In this document: piece after piece, positions 10,577 to 22,200 of the stretch | How the letters are laid out: the number at the start of each line of letters is the position of its first letter | Position numbering within the stretch: the first letter of the stretch is position 1 | Assembly (NCBI GenBank): GCA_027886175.1 | Contig: JAJNNQ010000075.1 | Location: 6,923,001 to 6,987,000 of the forward strand | Source of the DNA: Phylloscopus collybita | Taxonomy: Eukaryota > Chordata > Aves > Passeriformes > Phylloscopidae | Reading direction: 5' to 3' | DNA: 64,000 nt | Notes under the pieces: model-generated | The model's input: only the letters and a program-made list of their open reading frames with translations | Databases searched by the model: none | What the model was told of the DNA's origin: nothing | Made by a program: the position numbers and the translations under genes

Positions 10577-13216
10577 GGTGACACACTGTAAAATGAGACT
10601 TCATGTTACACCATGTCACAAAATATTCACAGCAAAGGAGACAGCCCAGCACCTCTCCAGCCAACTACTTATGACCTTCTTACCACCCTCAGCTCTGCCT
10701 AGAGTTGGCACTTCTAATCATACCTTCCAGAGAAAAAGGATTTAGAAAAATATGGGTGAAAAATGAGTTAGCTACCTTTGCCAAGTTCAAAATCCTGCTG
10801 CAAACCACGAGCAAGTTGGTGTATCAAGACAAATTGCTGCATTTAGGCTGCATTTACATACTGCAGTTCAGATGTTCTCAGAGGTTCATTATTAAAGGCA
10901 AAGGTAGCAGCTACCTCAGACCTGGCATTTCTGGGGCTGGAACAAGTTTGTATTTGCAGATGGTGGTTCTTAGCAGTGTATTGGAGTCTCAGAGCTTAGA
11001 TTATATCTCTGCACTCTGTGGTGATTGCCTGGGGAGTGGGACTGCACAGCTTGGGCAGAGGGAGAGAAGAGGCTGGACTGACATGAGAAAAAAGGCTCAA
11101 ACAGCCAGTCCAAGCAAGGGGAGATGCTGCTACCACAGCCCATGCCAAAAACCAGGTCCACTGGTCACTCCACTGTGGAGAGAGACCTCATCCATGAAAT
11201 GGCTCCTTCCAGCCTAATGTTTTAGCCAAGAGAAACCACTATTAGTTAGACACATCAGCGTTGACCTTTACTAAACATTCACTGCTCAAAGGCAGGGCAT
11301 AGACCTACAAGGTATTGTCCATCAGCAGCCCATTCCAGGAGTTCCATATCACTGTGCACTGAAGGAGCCAGTAGAAAACTGAGCATCAGAAAGCACCAGG
11401 ATGGTGATCCATTTTTTTCTGACTGCAGAACAAACACAGGGGCATCCCAGAGATTCACTTGGTGAGTCTGTGCTCTCCCAGATCCTGCTGAGAACAGATA
11501 TCATAATCTGTGACCTTTGCTGGCCAGCATGGCCACCCAGAAAGGGTCCCATTTGTGTCTTCTTCATAATTTTTGCCTTCACTGTGACATCTTCTCTCTT
11601 TCCTCAGGTTCACAAAGGGTCGTGAGTTCATAAGCACAGATGAATTGGAATTCACATCAAAAAATTTAAAAGCATATATGTAGACTGAGTGGTGTAAGGA
11701 AGGGACAAGACATTTTCATGAGTGTTACAGTACTTTGAACCTTCTTCTGTTGCATATTTCTTAATTTTCGATTAAAAAAAATATACGGTATGTTTTCTTT
11801 TAAACTTTTTTTTTTTTTTAATTTATTTCTTTAATCTTGCTTTTGGCTTTAGGAATGTTATTGAACGTTCAAGCTAGTTAAAATAGGTTTTGTTTCCTTA
11901 GAGATGCAAAATGCAAGAGTCTAAGTTGAAATACAATATTTGAGAATAGTCAGAGTATTTCCAATTATTTAGATAACTTAATGATCATCATTCTCATAAT
12001 TTTTCATTTTCTCTCCAAGTTCTCTTTTAGTTGTTTTTAACCCCTTCTTCTCCTTTTTCTTTTGCAGTACAGGCAAACTAGTTCTTCTTCCCAACTCATC
12101 TGGAAAGTCTGTGATTTCTTTTAAGACAGATATTTTCAATAAACTTGTCATTTTCACCTCAAACTTATTATATATTGCCTGTAATTTCATAATGTCCCAA
12201 GCAGTGATTTTTGCATCATTAGATCAGCGGGAAGTTGGGAGAACAGAGGACTGTACATATTTTATCCTTTTTCTTCCAGTATTTTTATCATTTAATGTTG
12301 CATTGCTTTCAGCATGCCTTTCCTATCTTTAAGCATAATGGTTCTGAATAATTAGAAAGGGCATGGGTATTAACTGAAGTCCTTAACAGTGTAATAATTT
12401 GGGGGGGGTGGGGAATCTGAAAATGGTGGCTGATCCCTGCTCTCTATGGAACATGTTCTCCCTTTTCACTGGAGCATTAACACATGACTCAGTCTAAGGC
12501 AGTTATTTCAGAAAGGTGTGAGGCACACAGCCACTGTTAATCTAGGTGAACAACCTGGAAGGAAAAAACCCAGAAATTTGTGCTCCTGAAAGCCTGTTTG
12601 ATTTAGTCCCCAACAGTATTGCTTAGTCTCATAAAATATATTACCTTTCCCCACAAATCATACTTTTCTCATTAAAGTGTTACATGGCAAACTTAATTAT
12701 TGTAATCACACTGGGGATGCTGGATTAAAAAGCCTACAGACATTTAAAGTAGGATTAATGTCTTCATGTAACGGCAAAAAATGATGTAACTTTCATGCCA
12801 CTGGGAAGCAAATTTGCTGTGGAAATAATGCCATTTTAATTCCTGGAAGTTTGAATGGTTTGCTTGGTTTGAGGAAACATTCTGCCTGCTACTTTTTTCT
12901 CAGCTTCAAGGTTTTTTAGTCTTGTGCAGAAATCATACAATAATTGGATTCTCAGACTTGTTTCCTAAGGAAATGAACCTTTATGTATTCCTGCAGTCTA
13001 TCTATCTGTCTCTTGCCTTCTCCCTAAATTTTGAAACTGCTAGCCAATTTTAACCAAATTTAGAGCACTCCAGACATTTGAAAGATATTATATTCTTAAG
13101 GCTGTGCAGAAATTGGGAGCTGAATAGAATAGAAAGATTTAAATTAGAGCTCAGTGAGACAGAGGCAAAGGCGTTGGGCATTACAGGCAGTGCCTGGCAG
13201 CAACTGGATGTGCCAG
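10577..13216. other. Unique sequence with one chance-like ORF
   Basis: No gene is supported. The longest open frame of the window (10705-11217, +, 170 codons) lies here. It has no recognisable domain, starts with an undistinguished ATG and shows no splice or promoter context. An AT-rich block at 12670-12860 looks like a conserved non-coding element and is listed separately. A 14-T run lies at 11806-11819. Confidence 0.5.
12670..12860. promoter_or_regulatory. Candidate conserved non-coding element
   Basis: Repeat-free, evenly AT-rich sequence dense in homeodomain-like TAAT/ATTA cores ('cttaattattgtaatcac', 'ggattaaaaagcc', 'aggattaatgtc') and a retained CpG ('gtaacggc'). The texture resembles vertebrate developmental enhancers. 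This is inference only; conservation cannot be seen from one sequence. Confidence 0.25.
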
Positions 13217-13861
13217 TGTCTTAGGGTGACTTTATGGTGCTTGTATCCCCAATGGTCTGTTCTGTTTATGTTGGATTTTCTGTTCAGTATTTTTAAGGCT
13301 GGTTCTGAGAGCAAAGGGGGAGGAAGAGAAGGGCGCAGTTTGTTTGCAGAAACTGCTCTCACTCCTCTGCATTCCACTCCTGGACTGTTTGTCTGAGGCA
13401 CGGACAGACAGTGGGACAGAGATCTTCTGTACTTTTAGATAGTTTTTGGCTAGCTGAGGCAGAGACTGGACTGTTTTTGCCTTTTTCTTGGAACTGTTTG
13501 AACCTGCTCTGGACTGAAAAACCCAGCGAAGCACCAGGAGCTCACACCTGCAGCCACCTGGGCCTGGGCTTGGCATTCTCGAGCACCAGAGGGACTGATA
13601 AGAGACTGAGTGAGCTGAGCCACCTTCCACCACAAGGACTTTCTGAATTTGCCATCCCTTTGACCAGAGAGAGGCTTTATTGTTTCATATTATTATTTTT
13701 TTATGCCTGTGGGTACTTTGCTTGTTAAATAAATAGTTTTTTCCACTTTTCTCCAAGGAAATCTTTTTCCCAATCCAGTTGGGGGAGGAGCTGCTTGAAT
13801 TTTCTATTCTAGGGGGACCCCATTCGGAGGTTTTCTCCTAAATTTGCCCTAAACCAGGACA
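13217..13861 (+). mobile_element. ERV LTR (sense), about 645 bp
   Basis: The element starts TGTCTTAGGGTGAC and ends CCCTAAACCAGGACA, giving TG...CA ends whose inverted forms share TGTC and AGGG. A TATA-like TATTTTTAAG lies near 13288 and a canonical AATAAA poly(A) signal at 13728-13733, about 130 bp before the 3' end, which is the U3-R-U5 order expected in sense orientation. I recognise the text as a recurrent bird ERV LTR. No clear target-site duplication is visible (GCCAG before, GACCC after) and no retroviral genes follow, so it is a solo LTR or one whose flank has diverged. The 105-codon frame inside it (13411-13728) is not a gene. Confidence 0.75.
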
Positions 13862-14063
13862 GACCCAACATCTGCATCAGCCACAGCCCAGCCCACCCCA
13901 GTCTGCCCTGGAAATGGGAGGGAAGGCGGAGCTCTTGGACCAGGGAGGATTTAGGGCACTGAAGTCATTATTCAAGTGGAGTTGGTTGTGCTGTTTCTGA
14001 TACAGCTTTGTCTGTTTTATCTGTAAAGAGACAGTGATGATCCCTGGTCAGAATTTCTGAGCA

Positions 14064-14212
14064 GAACCACGACATCTCCATTCTTGGAGGTTTTCAAGGC
14101 CAAACAGCATAAATCCATGAACAATCCTGTCTGGCCCATAGCTGATCCTGCTTTGAGCAGCAGGCTGGGCTAGAGTGGCCCTTGCAAACCTGAATCTGAT
14201 CCTGTGAGTCTG
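14064..14212 (+). mobile_element. CR1 LINE 3' fragment (sense)
   Basis: Diverged CR1 3' end: 'gacatctccattcttggagg', then 'ttttcaaggccaaac', 'ctgctttgagcag', 'gggctagagtgg' and a decayed 'gatcctgtgagtctg' tail. It lies about 200 bp after the LTR at 13217-13861. Heavily 5'-truncated, with no coding capacity. Confidence 0.75.
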
Positions 14213-15692
14213 TAGGTTTGCCTTACTGTGTTACCAAAAGCAGGGTATAGACAGGTTAATTTAGTCCAGATTTTATTATCTGCCCACTACCTTTTGAAAG
14301 GCCTATGGGGTTTTTTTTCAATACAAAAAAGGGTGTTGCTAATGCTTAATATTTATAATGTGCTAATAGCCAGAGATGTTAGCCAAGGTCAGAGACTAAA
14401 AAAAGAATGAAGGTAATTTAGTGGCTAAATCATTAACCTACAACAGAAGAAATCAGAGTTCATTGGAGTCTTTCTAGATGAATTTATACAAGCAGCAATG
14501 AGTGGAAGTCACTTCATGCAATTTTAGCCCTTCAGAAAGTAGATAGCTAATTTAATGTGTTTTTTTTTCAGATGCCCTCATGAATCAACAGAGAGACCAA
14601 GAGCCCAAAGCTGTTTCCTGCAGCATATTTTGGTGGGGTGGACACATTGAGGGAGCAAGATAATAGCACTCCATGGGGAGCATAGAGCATTGAGGTAGAC
14701 TGATATCATCAGGCCATGTTAAAACAAATTGTTATAAGGTTTTATTTTATTAGTTTAACAGTTGCAGATCACAGCGTTGTTTTATTTGCTGTCAGGGGTT
14801 TTGTGCTTATTTTCAGAGTTGCCTTATCTAACACCTCACTTGTTGTATTTGCTCTCTGTTGTGCTGTTTATCATCTCTGGGGGCTGGATTAAAGTTATCA
14901 TTTTCCCACACCGTGTAACACTGGCTTATATGTTAAAAGTACTGGTCAGGATACTAATTTGGTAATTGTACTTGGCATTGCCATCATATCCATGCTTCAG
15001 GAACCATCTCCCAGGAACTATTAATAATTACACTCTGCTCCTCAGAAAGCCAGTCCATGGGGGGAGAAAGAGGAAACATTCCGCTCTTTCACCTTTCCCT
15101 TCTCCTCTTTCGAGCATTTTGAATATTCTTGGCATGCTCAAACCAACACATTCATATTGCTGTCTCAGTTCTAGATGGATAGTTAAATGTGGGACAGTAT
15201 GGACAAGTGCCTGGGACAGTAGATACACTCAGGGGTTTAGAACTTCACCCCTGAACAAGTGAAAAATCATGAAGTGGGGTGGAAAACATTCTTACACCTT
15301 AGAGGCATGGGTACACAAGTTGTAAGTAAAAAAAAAAAACTCACACAAGGGGGTCCTTTCAGGAAAAATGCTGCTCCAGTTTCTAGTGGGCAGTTCCCCA
15401 GACTAGTAGAGGGGCTTTCTTACTTGCAATCTTAATAAAGGAACTTCTGACTGTTATTTACGAGAAGTGAGTAGTCAAGACTATGAGCAGGACCAGCAGG
15501 GCTTCTTTAACCCTGCCTCCAGACAGGTCAAAGAAAGGGAAAACTGGGTTTATTGGGCTGTGTGGATTCAAGGCACAGGCACAGCAGACCCATAGGAGTG
15601 TTTGGCTCTAGTATTCACAGGTGCACAGTGTACCCTAATGCCATCTGGATATAGAGCTGCAGATCCCATCTGTATTTCCTCTTAGCCTTACA
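14213..15692. other. Unique sequence, nothing recognised
   Basis: No gene, RNA or clear repeat. Short frames only. Homopolymer tracts such as T8 near 14310 and A12 near 15329 are ordinary. Confidence 0.5.
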
Positions 15693-15750
15693 CTGGACCA
15701 GCTCCAGGAGCTCCATGTCCCTCTTGTACTGAGAAGCTCAGAATTGGCCT
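15693..15750 (-). mobile_element. CR1 LINE fragment (antisense)
   Basis: The short stretch 'agctccaggagctccatgtc' followed by 'cctcttgtactgagaagc' and 'cagaattgg' matches the antisense CR1 3' region ('...tgtactgaggggcccagaactgg'). The edges are uncertain because both sides have diverged. Confidence 0.55.
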
Positions 15751-16155
15751 CTCTCTGGTCCAAATAATCCGGGTGAGTGATAAGAAATTCTAACAACCAG
15801 CCCCTGGTTTTCATTAACTTTCTCCACTGTGTCCTAGATTAAAAAACCCAGTGTATGCCAACCTTTACCATATTCCCAAGAAGTTACTTGTTCTTGAACT
15901 ACTTACATTACAGTGAAGTCAGCTGCCATGAAATGAGTGGCACACTTTCCTTTAATCCAATTCCTGTTGTGAGGAAAAGCAAAGTCCTCTTTAACTACTG
16001 AGGCTTAGCAGTGGTAAACCGTAGTCTAGTTCAACATGTGCTGATTTTCTAGCAGGCAGCACAGCACCTGAGAGGAAAAAGAAAAAAGAAAAAAAACAAG
16101 GGATTTCTTCAGAGATTTCTCTCCCCCAGTGGTTCATAAACACATGAGAATTCAG
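15751..16155. other. Unique sequence, nothing recognised
   Basis: No gene or repeat is seen apart from an A-rich purine run near 16075-16100. Confidence 0.5.
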
Positions 16156-16650
16156 TGTCAAAGTTTAACTCCAGCTGACAACTCAGCCCCACACAGCCAC
16201 TTACTTATTATCCCCATGATGGGATGACGGACACAATCAGAAATATAAAAGTGAAAAACCTTGTGAGCTGATATAAAGGCAGTTTAATAGGTAAAGCAAA
16301 AGCTGTGTACACAAGCAAAACAAACTGAGGAATTCATTCACCTCTTCCTATGGGCAAGGAAGATGTTCAGCCATCTCCAGTACTCCAGTACAGCAGGGTC
16401 CCCTCACACATGATGGTGACTTGGGAAGACAAACACCCCACTCTGAATGTCCCCCTCTTCCTTCTTCACCAGTTTAATATGCTGAGCATGATGCCATGGT
16501 GTGGAATGACCCTTGGCTCAGCTGGGGTCAGCTGTCCTGGCTGTGTCTCCTCACATTTTCTTGTCCCTGCACTGTGTCCTCAGTGGTGGAGTTGGGTGAG
16601 AAGCTGAAAAGCCCTTGGCTCTATGCAAGCTCTGCTCAGCAGAAGCTAAA
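16156..16650 (-). mobile_element. Degraded ERV LTR (antisense), U3 end missing
   Basis: Read on the minus strand, this matches a very common bird LTR. Its 3' end is at 16156 ('tgtcaaagtttaactccagc' on +). The minus strand has ATTAAA (+ 16283-16288) inside 'cctattaaactgcctttat', then 'gtgaatgaattcctcag', and a mutated TATA region (+ 16471-16480, 'agtttaatat' for the usual 'ctttatat'). The match fades beyond about 16650, where the U3 start should lie, so the copy is truncated there. There are many substitutions, so it is old. No TATA or open frame survives intact. Confidence 0.75.
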
Positions 16651-16798
16651 TTCAATTCTAATTTGCAGTAAGGCAAACAAGCCCCAACCAAGACACTTTG
16701 CAGGCACAGGAGCTTGTGCAGTACAGCAGTTGAATAAGCAGCAAAAGCAAAATGCAGCTACAAGCATTCAGAAAAGTCATGATTTTACAAGTGACAAA

Positions 16799-16929
16799 AA
16801 TCCCAGAAGTGTTTAGGGCCAGATTGATGGAGCTCTGCCTAGTGCATGGTACCCCTGTTCATGGCTAGGGGATTAGTGCTAAATGATCTTTAACATCCCT
16901 TCCAACCCAAACCATTCTGTGTTCTATGT
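16799..16929 (+). mobile_element. CR1 LINE 3' tail (sense)
   Basis: 'atcccagaagtgtttagggcc' begins the CR1 segment equivalent to 'atccctggaagtgttcaaggcc'. It continues through 'gctaaatgatctttaacatc' and 'ccttccaacccaaaccattc' to the decayed terminal repeat 'tgtgttctatg'. It is only about 130 bp long and lies about 150 bp from the truncated edge of the preceding LTR. Confidence 0.85.
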
Positions 16930-17765
16930 TTCCATGACAAAATGTGTATCTTTTAGACCCTACAGAAAGGAAGAGGGAGAATTGGAAAAAAACCCTGACT
17001 AAATTAGGATATAAACCCATTAGCCCATTTCATTTCCATTTGGGGTTCATGTAACCTTACCTCAGAAGACTGAGAGTATTTTGGGTTTCCTACAGATAGC
17101 TGTAGTCCTGGGTTTAAGTTGCCCTCTTTTACCTGAAATGTTTGCCATTTTCAGGAGTCTTAAATATTTTTTTCTTTTTTTTAGAAAACAAGTACAGAAA
17201 TTTATTCTCCTGTCAGTGTAACCTCATTGCTCATAGAAAAATCTTTAAGGTCCTGCTTGTCTGAAAATAATGGAAAGGCACATACTGCAATTTCCCCATT
17301 CAGAAATGCAGAGGATAGACAGAGGAGCAAGGCAGGTGAGGAGCCTGCATGGTACAAAATGACAGGGAGAGATGCTGTCATTCTGCCTGCACTGAGGATA
17401 GGGGGAGAGAAGATTAACAAACGTAAGGGGGATGGAAAGAAAAACCACAGAAATTATTCAGAAGTAGAGAAGAGGATCTATGCATATTTTGGTCTTGTGG
17501 GTAGCCCCTGAGTGAGAGCTCCAGTCCTGAATGGTGCAGACCAGCTCCTGAGCAGCTGCATTGCATTCTGTCAATGTCATCTCTGCATCCTGTGTGACTG
17601 CTTTTGCCTTGAGGCAAAGTTATGATTCATCTCTGTGCTTTTTTTCCACTTTGAAATGCAAGGAATAATGGATGGATGCCTTACATGATTTCACAGCCTG
17701 ACACTGAGGCCTCATGTTAGGCCCAATAATGCAAAACATATTCCTATTGCTTGGAGCTCATCCAG
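16930..17765. other. Unique sequence, nothing recognised
   Basis: No gene is supported. Overlapping short frames on both strands near 17202-17617 have no recognisable domain. Confidence 0.5.
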
Positions 17766-18371
17766 AATCATAAAAACACAGAACTGTTAAGGTTGGGAAA
17801 GACCTCGAAGATAATCGAGTCCAACCAGTACCAAAAACTTTCCCCTAAGTTTTTTTGAATACTTCCAGGGATGGTGATTCCACCACTTTTCTGGGGAACC
17901 TCTTCCAATGACTCAGAGTGAATTTTGGTGAATAGACTTTTCTCAATATTCAATCTAAACCTCTCTGAGTGAAACCTGAGACCTTTTCCCCTTGCTCTAT
18001 CACTTATTACTTGGGAGAGGAGACTGAGCCCTGCCTGTCTCCTTTCAGGAGTTGTAGAGAGTGATAAGGTCACCTCTGAGCCTCTTTTTCTCCAGTCTGA
18101 ACACCCCCACTTCCCTCAGCTGCTCCGCATCAGACTTGTGCTCCAGACCCTCCTGAGCTCCATTGTCCTTCTCTGGACACATTCCAGCCCCTCGATGCCT
18201 TTCTTGCTGTGAGGGGCCCAGAACTAAAGCTTTTCATCCACCAACACCCCCAAGTTCTTCTCCTCAGGGCTGCTCTCAATCCATTCTCTGCCCAGCCTGT
18301 ACCTGTGCTTGGGGTTATCCAAACCAAGCTGCAGGACCTTGCAGTTGGCCTTGTGAAGTTCATAAGTTCTG
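17766..18371 (-). mobile_element. CR1 LINE, 5'-truncated, about 600 bp (antisense)
   Basis: The antisense 3' tail is at 17766 ('aatcataaaaacacagaac'), followed by 'aaggttgggaaagacctcga' and 'tcgagtccaacc'. It then runs through the familiar antisense CR1 text ('ccttttccccttgctctatc', 'ctgaacacccccacttccct', 'cagctgctccgcatcag', 'aacacccccaagttcttctc', 'cagcctgtacctgtgcttgg') to 'gttggccttgtgaagttcat' at about 18370. It covers the 3' UTR and the very end of ORF2. Frames on both strands inside it (18130-18424) are shadows. Moderately diverged; no target-site duplication is obvious. Confidence 0.9.
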
Positions 18372-19188
18372 GTTGTAAATGTGACACACGAGTACTGAGG
18401 GTGTTTTGTTCAAGCCATCTGTAAGCAATATCAGCTTTAAAAGTTGTGCCTTAGATTCACAAGGCCAACATCATTATGTGTGTGTAAGATGAACCTCACT
18501 TCAGGTAGCTTTGTGCAAATTTTATAGGTTTCTTAGATTTCATTAGCAGTTCAGAGGCCAAGTTGAACTTGGGAAAATCAAATTAATGACGACAATTTTG
18601 TCATTGTTAAATACATCTAATTTACAACAGAGGCTAAAAGGGTGATGAATAAAATAACTTGGTCAAAGGGGATAGACTTAAAACATATTTCTTCCATGCT
18701 CTTCCTCTCCACATGGAAAAAACCAAAAAACTCTTCAGGTATATGGAGAGCAACCTGATTCTCCTTCAAGACATTGGCACTCTGTTACCTTGATGGCTGT
18801 GTAAACCATGATGTGCTTAGACTCCTGGGAGTGCTGGTATGGCTACAGCAATTGCCTCTAATTTTGATGAGCCATTATAAGAAATGAAATGTTTTGCAAT
18901 CTCTAAGTTTGAAATTAATGACACCCAAAAGCTGGTGCAACAACAGATGTTCAGATGCAGAAAAAATGGCCTTTGTGTGTTCACATGCCTTCAGTAACAT
19001 TTAATATTAGTTGAGAATATCATTAAAAAGTGGTACCATTGTTCACAGATAACATTAATTTTTTAAGCATTTAAAGAAGGCAGTGCTTTTCGAAATTTAA
19101 TTTTTAATTAATTTAAAAATTAATACTTATATATGTAGATGCATGTGTATTTACTTCTACATAGAAACAAAACCACATATTTTTCTTT
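18372..19188. other. Unique AT-rich sequence
   Basis: No gene. It contains the AT palindrome at 19097-19123. Confidence 0.5.
19097..19123. repeat. AT-rich inverted repeat, 11-bp perfect arms
   Basis: Arm TTAATTTTTAA (19097-19107), 5-nt spacer TTAAT, arm TTAAAAATTAA (19113-19123). The arms are exact reverse complements. In AT-rich DNA this can arise by chance. Confidence 0.8.
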
Positions 19189-19247
19189 CTATCTATCTAT
19201 CTATCTATACATACATACATACATACATACATACACACATACACAGA
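19189..19247. repeat. Compound microsatellite (CTAT)5(ACAT)n(CT)n
   Basis: Five CTAT units (19189-19208) run directly into about six ACAT units, then 'acacacatacacag' and a short CT run. Likely length-polymorphic. Confidence 0.95.
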
Positions 19248-22200
19248 CTCTCTCTCATTCTTCACCTCTCATTTTCCAGCCTGAAGTCCCCAGAGATACA
19301 GGGTTGGATGCAGTGATGATGAGATACAGCATCAATAGGGAGTTAAGTTTGAGCTTGGGAATATCATAGATTGTGAATAATAATCCATTTAACCCATGAT
19401 TAGAGGAAAATGTTCCAAAGAGAAGGAAGGGTGTATGCTTTGGTTCTCTGGCTACAATGTTAAATAACTATAACTAGTCTGTTCTCAAATGTTCCATAGG
19501 TGCAATACATGTCTCTGAGATTAATTATCAATAAGTGATTGAGGAAATATCTTTGGAGCTTCATGGCCATTCTTGTTTAAATAGTGGAGCTGATTGCATT
19601 GAGTGATGCTAAAGCAAGGGAAGAGCTTGTTTAACACACTAAAGACAACCCTGAGTTACACCATGAAGGGGCATAAGGACAGATCACCTACCCAGTTAAG
19701 ATTCTGTGGTATAAAAATAAAAAAACAATTAGCATTTGAAGTTATATTTTTATTGAAATAAATGAAAGGTTCAAGGAAATTGTTGAAGTCTGATGAATTC
19801 CCTCATTCCCTCAATCAAGACAAAATGGATGTTACCAACCACACCCAGACTGAAGATGTATGTTACCTCTCTCAACAAGCATTTTACCTTTTTGCATTGA
19901 ATTCTTACTGAAAAGCAACACCTGTCTTTATTGCAAGGTGTTTTCTTTGGTGAAGAAACAGGCAAAGCCATAATTCACTAGAACAAAGTAAAAAAAGTGC
20001 TCAGCTATGCCTGGCTTTAGTGATATTTTAAAATAGGTTTTTTCTTTCATAAAATGGACATTAATTCCTATGACAGCTATGAAGATAATAAATTTTCCTC
20101 TAGTAAAAATTCACTGAAGAATTGGTCTACTGAAATTTCTGCTTGTTTACCAACCCCTAGATAATCTGTATTTGCTGGTGGGTGAGAGAGTTGTGAAACT
20201 TCTTAGAAAATATTTTTTAATTCCGTAGATTAACTGGGTTCTAGAAGCATCAATCACCAGGATTACATGTCGGGTCAAAATTAGTTCTCTAAATTACCTT
20301 CCTAGTGAGTGAGTATCAATTGGAACCTTCATGCTGTGAATCAACAACCTAAGAGAGAGACTAAACTTTTACACTGCTAAAATTAACTGAGTCTGGGCCA
20401 TTGCTTGGGAAAGATAAAGTCCCAGTTCACAGGGTATTTCAGTGTTCTCCTGTGCTTTTGCATCAGCTTTAAGAAAACACAACTAAAGGAAAGAAATTTC
20501 AGAAATCTCTTTCTTGCACACATGATAAGAACTAGGCTTGCCCAGGCACCCCAGTACAAGCTGGGTAAAAATGAACAACTCCTTTAATTTCAATTAACAA
20601 CAGGTGTTGTCACCAGTTTGTGTGCCTCAGGCACAACCCTTTGGTGTGGGCTATTCTTGTGGAAGATAAAACAGGTTCTAGAGTTACTGCTTTTATTCAC
20701 TAATAAGCCTAATTGCATTATTCAGGTTGGAAAATATGATGCAGAATATTCAAATAGATTTGTCATTTCCTGCAGGAATGCGGGACCTCAGTACCTGTGA
20801 TGTGCAGCAGAATGACAGCAGCAAGAATGACAAAGAATTTCTATTGTATTTGGCTAAAAGGAAACTTTTGGGACAAGTTTTTGAGGCTTCTTCAAATAGT
20901 TGAACCCAACAGTATAGACTAAATAGTCTGCTCCCACTATCAGACAATCCAAAATCCTTCCTAACACCTTTTTAATGGCAGTTTTGGGGGTGTTTTTATT
21001 AAAGTTATAAAATTCTGGGTTTCCTTTGGGAATGTCAGCCTCAGAACTGAGATTGCAATGCATGCCCTTGCTGGTGGGTCTATCTAGACCCAAATAACCA
21101 GGTATTCCTGCCAAAAAGGTTGCTTCCTTTCCCTCTCAAACACTTAAACTACAGTTTCTCCAACTTATCAGAGACTCATTCTACTGACCTCATATAGACA
21201 AATACTCCAAAGTTAAGCACACCTTTTCTGGACAAGTTTGCCAAAGATCATCTACAAATGCAGCTGATTGAAGTCACGTTTTACACTTTAGATCTAGCCT
21301 GCTCTGGTATTGGGCCAGAACCTGTTACTGGGGGATATAATTGCCCTCTGGGTAAGTGCAAATAAATACTGATCTTAGAATTCTTTGTCCATTCTTGATC
21401 ACAAATTGCTACCCTTTTCCCCAGAGAAGTGTGTCAGTTATTTGAAAATAATGAATCAAAGAAGTTTAAACTTTCAGGAATGGACATGCCTCTGCATTTT
21501 CTGTATTCCTGGGATCCTAGAAGGATCATTACAATCCTCAAGCCCCTTCCAATATTTACTTTCAGCTAGTAATGGAGAAATGACTCACAGACTAAACAAA
21601 GCATTGCATACTAGCACTACACAGATGACAGATTATCCTCCCCTCATTGGCATCACAGAATAACCCAATGTTTGGAAGAGATTAGCTCCTGGGTGAAGAA
21701 TGACTCTTCAAACCACACCCAAACAAGACTATTAGTTATGAAAAAAGGTTTTAAATATTTTTAAGTCATCAAGCAAAGGTGCTGGGCAAGGAAGATACAC
21801 CAAGACAGCACGAAAATCTCAGAAGCACAATTGAACTATCATTTGGCAGGCATTCATACATCCCAGTATATATGTTTGAAAATGTAATTAAAATAATTTA
21901 GCAAAACCACACTTTGAGGAGTATTTGTGCTCTGTTCTGCTGATGTGCATTTATTAGACACAGTGCCTGCACAATGATTCCAAGGGGTAGTTAGGATACT
22001 CCTCAAGTAGGCATGACTTTTTAATAGACCTGTGAAACTGGGTTTATGTAATTTTGGTACACAAAAGGTCTCTGTAGTAGTGTAGGCTCCTCTGTTAGGA
22101 GTGATCTGACAGAAATTAACAGGCAGGTAAGGATTCCATCTTCAGTCACCTTGAAGCGAGCACAAAGGTAATTATTTCTATTTTGATACCTTTTCTGTAA

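Noticed and set aside
13232..13728. 133-codon (-) and 105-codon (+) frames
   Set aside because: They lie inside the 13217-13861 LTR and do not resemble any retroviral or cellular protein.
21651..21690. Possible antisense CR1 terminus ('catcacagaataacc', 'tttggaagagatt')
   Set aside because: Only about 30 bp of loose similarity, and the following sequence does not continue as CR1.
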